Source: Euglena gracilis (taxonomy: Eukaryota > Euglenida > Euglenophyceae > Euglenales). From it: a stretch of 64,000 bases of DNA. Positions 62,001-64,000 of the stretch are shown one piece after another (within the stretch, counting starts at the first letter, position 1; each line of letters starts with the position of its first letter). The stretch is from the NCBI GenBank assembly GCA_039621445.1, contig CP154955.1:40060426-40124425 (forward strand), in the 5' to 3' direction. A program made the translations under genes and the position numbers. A model generated the notes under the pieces. It was not told where the DNA came from, made no database searches, and saw nothing but the letters and a program-made list of their open reading frames with translations.

Positions 62001-63190
62001 TGTGTGTTCTTCGCCATCACAAAATTGAATTCAGAGAAGTATTCCAAATGTTCCGAATATGGTATATAGGCCTTCGGCATTCACCATTCAGACACCCCGC
62101 TCCCATGGCCTCGTGTGCTCAGGCAGCGCCGTGGATACGGTGCCCACTCACTTCCCCCACCTCAGGGGTGCTCATCCACGGCCTGCACATGGAGGGGGCC
62201 CGGTGGGAGGCTGGGGCAGGGACCAGGCCACCCCTCTGGCTGTGGGCGGCGTTGTCGCCGACTTCCACACGTCTGCCACAACGACGGCCGACGTGGTTAT
62301 TCTGGAGAGGAATGGAAGAGCGAAGCACTGTGGCATTGATGACGTGATCTTTCAGGCGGCCATTCGTCGACTGCAGGTTTTTGTTTAAGTCAAAAGACCT
62401 CCCTGGGAGGGGGGTGGGTGGGTGGGTGGGTGGGTGGGTCCGGGGCTGGAAACCCCCGGGTGTGGGTTTCGGCGCGAAGCGTGGAACATTTGGGAAACGA
62501 CCGTAGAAAGGGTCCCAGGCCAGGCTGGGTGGTCGGGGTCTTATTAAGAAATCTGGTCGACCCCCGCCCACTGGCTGGCCCCATTCACCCCGGGGCGGGT
62601 CAGCGAACCCAACAACAAAGGGCCCGGCAATGAGGGAGGCCCTGGCGCGGGCCATCGCGGAGCCGCGGCCGAAGGAGCTGTTCGCGGCGATGCCCGTCGT
62701 GTGGCTGCGGCCCGCGGCCAACCGGCCGCCCCCCGCGGGCCGCTACGCGTGCCCCGTGTACAAGACGCTGGCCCGCGCCGGGACGCTGTCCACCACCGGC
62801 CACAGTACCAACTTCGTGCTGATGATGGACGTCCCCCCCGAGGCCCTGCGGCGGTGCCCGGGTCGGGGGCTGGCGGTGGGGGTCTGAACATTCGGATGCT
62901 GGCTCCCTGTCACCATGCCCTACCCCCTCAAACACACTCTCATGTGTGACACGTGTGACACCCCGAACACACTCACGTCGACCCACACGGCTTGCACGCT
63001 GGCATGTGCGACAGCCGGCACAATATTCCGACGACCAGCATGTTTTCCAACCGCTGCGTTGTCGTCATCGGGTTTGGCCGGCCCAGGCCGTTCCCCCCAC
63101 CCCCAGCGCAGCGCTTCGTCCGCAAGCGGCACTGCGGAGGCCCACTGGATCCGGCGCGGGGTGGCCTGCTTCTGCGAGGTGGTGCTGTGA
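56882..63190 (+). CDS. Dynein heavy chain, C-terminal exons
   Basis: At least twelve exons match the end of dynein heavy chains in order: 56882-56967 ([14 protein letters not shown]), 57475-57565 (HANADIT), 58279-58421 ([17 protein letters not shown]), 59909-59992 ([20 protein letters not shown]), 60125-60178 (NQVPALW), 60679-60740 ([15 protein letters not shown]), 60999-61086 ([13 protein letters not shown]), 61608-61649 (ALQNHARAH), 61777-61843 (FGFQMMDG), 62166-62209 ([14 protein letters not shown]), 62639-62842 and 63140-63190 ([11 protein letters not shown], stop TGA). The protein is the motor subunit of flagellar or cytoplasmic dynein; these parts form the region after AAA6. GT-AG introns fit at 57566, 60741 and 61844; several others fit GC-AG. 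The exon at 61608 needs a one-base adjustment beside a G-run. Exon ends are approximate where no clear splice site exists. Upstream exons were not found, so the gene starts outside, has very long introns, or is a fragment. Confidence 0.85.
58279..58421 (+). CDS. Dynein heavy chain exon (MNTVLVQE)
   Basis: CGATTCAG provides the acceptor. The exon reads [20 protein letters not shown] and then [20 protein letters not shown]. It ends at CAAGAG before GCCAAG, a GC donor context, and the next exon resumes after GCGGAG with RFNRLL. Confidence 0.8.
58640..59855 (+). repeat. ATGT/ATAC microsatellite in a dynein intron
   Basis: TATATGTATATATGTATAC and TGCATACATATG words run almost continuously at 59200-59850, with shorter arrays at 58670-58765 and 58910-59060. 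The ORFs of M, Y, I, C and T across it are artefacts. It fills most of the intron between 58422 and 59908. Confidence 0.9.
60999..61086 (+). CDS. Dynein heavy chain exon (VFWISGFFF)
   Basis: After the acceptor CCCGACAG, the exon reads [20 protein letters not shown] and FFFPQGFLT. It joins the previous exon ([10 protein letters not shown]) in frame through a GT-AG intron, giving the very conserved segment between the SW and GFF motifs. Confidence 0.85.
62639..62842 (+). CDS. Dynein heavy chain exon ([12 protein letters not shown])
   Basis: It encodes [28 protein letters not shown] and [20 protein letters not shown], the hallmark end of the dynein C-terminal domain. Both neighbouring introns fit GAG|GC...GAG|GC boundaries. 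Confidence 0.9.
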
Positions 63191-63419
63191 CTTTACCTCT
63201 CCTCCCTCTCTTGCCTCGCAGTGTCAACCGAGCTGAGGAAGCGCTTGCTGTGGCGCCTCTTTGCCGAAGCTCTGTCTGGGGTTTGTCTCTTGTCTGTAGA
63301 TCGCGTTGTGGATTGTTTTCGATGCCAACTGCCTGCTCTGGCACCCAGCACTCTCTCTCATTCAGTCAGGCGTTCATCTCTTTTTGCGCTTGTAACCTGC
63401 GTACCACAGAATCATACAA
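63191..63419 (+). other. Sequence downstream of the dynein stop codon
   Basis: T/C-rich text follows the TGA, with TCTTGCCTCGCAGTGTC near 63214. I see no clear polyadenylation signal and no further exon. Confidence 0.4.
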
Positions 63420-63740
63420 TCACTTAGTCACTGCCCCCTCAGCCCCCCCCCCCCCCCCCGGGGGGGGGGGGTGGCTGGGTTTTTTCGAGTGACTGACTGG
63501 TTTTTGGCCCGGACCCCCTCCCCCCGGGGGGGGGGGGGTCGGCAAAAAACCACAAAAGTGACCCGGCGCCGAAGGCGCCGGAAAAAAATTTTGGCCTTTT
63601 TTCATGTTTTGGGTCAAATTTCCTTTGGATTCCAGAGTGGTCGACCCCCCCCCCGGGGGTAGTGACTGACTGGCTTCCCGAAAAAAGTGACTGGCTGGTT
63701 TTTCAAAAAATGGAGTGACCCCTCCGGGGGGTTGGTAAAA
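63420..63740. repeat. C/G-run module with GTGACTGACTGG words
   Basis: A C-run of about 17-18 directly followed by a G-run of about 12 lies near 63443-63471, another pair near 63515-63540, and a CCGGCGCCGAAGGCGCCGG hairpin near 63563. GAGTGACTGACTGG-type words flank them. It is related to 19580-20240. Confidence 0.65.
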
Positions 63741-64000
63741 AATTGTATGCACAAATGACAACCAATTGACCATGAATTTCATTTTGGAATATGTGCCACT
63801 TGCTGGCATTATATTGCAACCACCGGCAACTGTTGCAAGCCAAAGTGCAGATGCATTTCTGTTTGATGCAGCGTGATATAAGGCCCATTCAGTCGAATTG
63901 TCCCCTTTTGATCCCTTGAAAAAAGAGGGTGTCCAGGGTTCAGATGTGGTTTGTCATAAGGAGTTGGGACCACATCCCAATCCTCCTGGGTTCCAGACGG

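Overview
The window looks like nuclear DNA of a flagellated single-celled eukaryote, probably an alga or other protist. It holds the last exons of a spliced dynein heavy chain gene, a chromodomain LTR retrotransposon, PHD-finger transposon genes with spliceosomal-type signals, and very dense eukaryotic repeats. I see no bacterial operons, rRNA, tRNA genes or CRISPR arrays. The species cannot be named from the sequence. Several dynein introns fit GC-AG better than GT-AG, which is known to be common in dinoflagellates and some haptophytes; this is only a hint.

Positions 1-18548 are a very large Ty3/gypsy chromovirus on the minus strand. Reading from 18548 leftwards: 5' LTR (18120-18548), three Gag segments (13702-17982), a stand-alone C5-cytosine DNA methyltransferase ORF (12927-13664), protease and the start of reverse transcriptase (11335-12930), a tandem array of about 5.6 kb interrupting reverse transcriptase (5930-11515), RNase H remnants and a linker (4454-5830), integrase with chromodomain (2989-4378), C-run-rich 3' sequence, a polypurine tract, and an LTR (686-1114) that also serves as the 5' LTR of a second, same-orientation copy running off the left edge. 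The two LTRs differ at about three of 429 positions, so the copies are young, yet several ORFs are broken, mostly at homopolymers.

Positions 18549-56150 are a mosaic of nested repeats: blocks of about 161 bp in tandem, terminal-inverted-repeat (TIR) elements, long palindromes, C/G-run modules and large dispersed inverted repeats. Two transposon groups stand out. Group X (31092-33804, 35559-36438, 36837-37340, 50701-51948) carries a recurring gene: one exon with PRP-K-EF, VDP-HGTL and WAGW-IDP motifs and, in two copies, a PHD-finger exon; one copy also has a stretch resembling the N-terminal half of a tyrosine recombinase. Group Z (46484-49402 and a relative at 49610-52145) is packed with TTGCGCAA palindromes, including a perfect 118-bp one. 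One X element sits inside the second Z copy, and the first Z copy preserves the empty site.

Positions 56882-63190 encode the C-terminal end of a dynein heavy chain in at least twelve GC-rich exons on the plus strand, with a 1 kb ATGT microsatellite inside one intron. The 5' part of the gene is not visible. The last 0.8 kb holds another C/G-run module.
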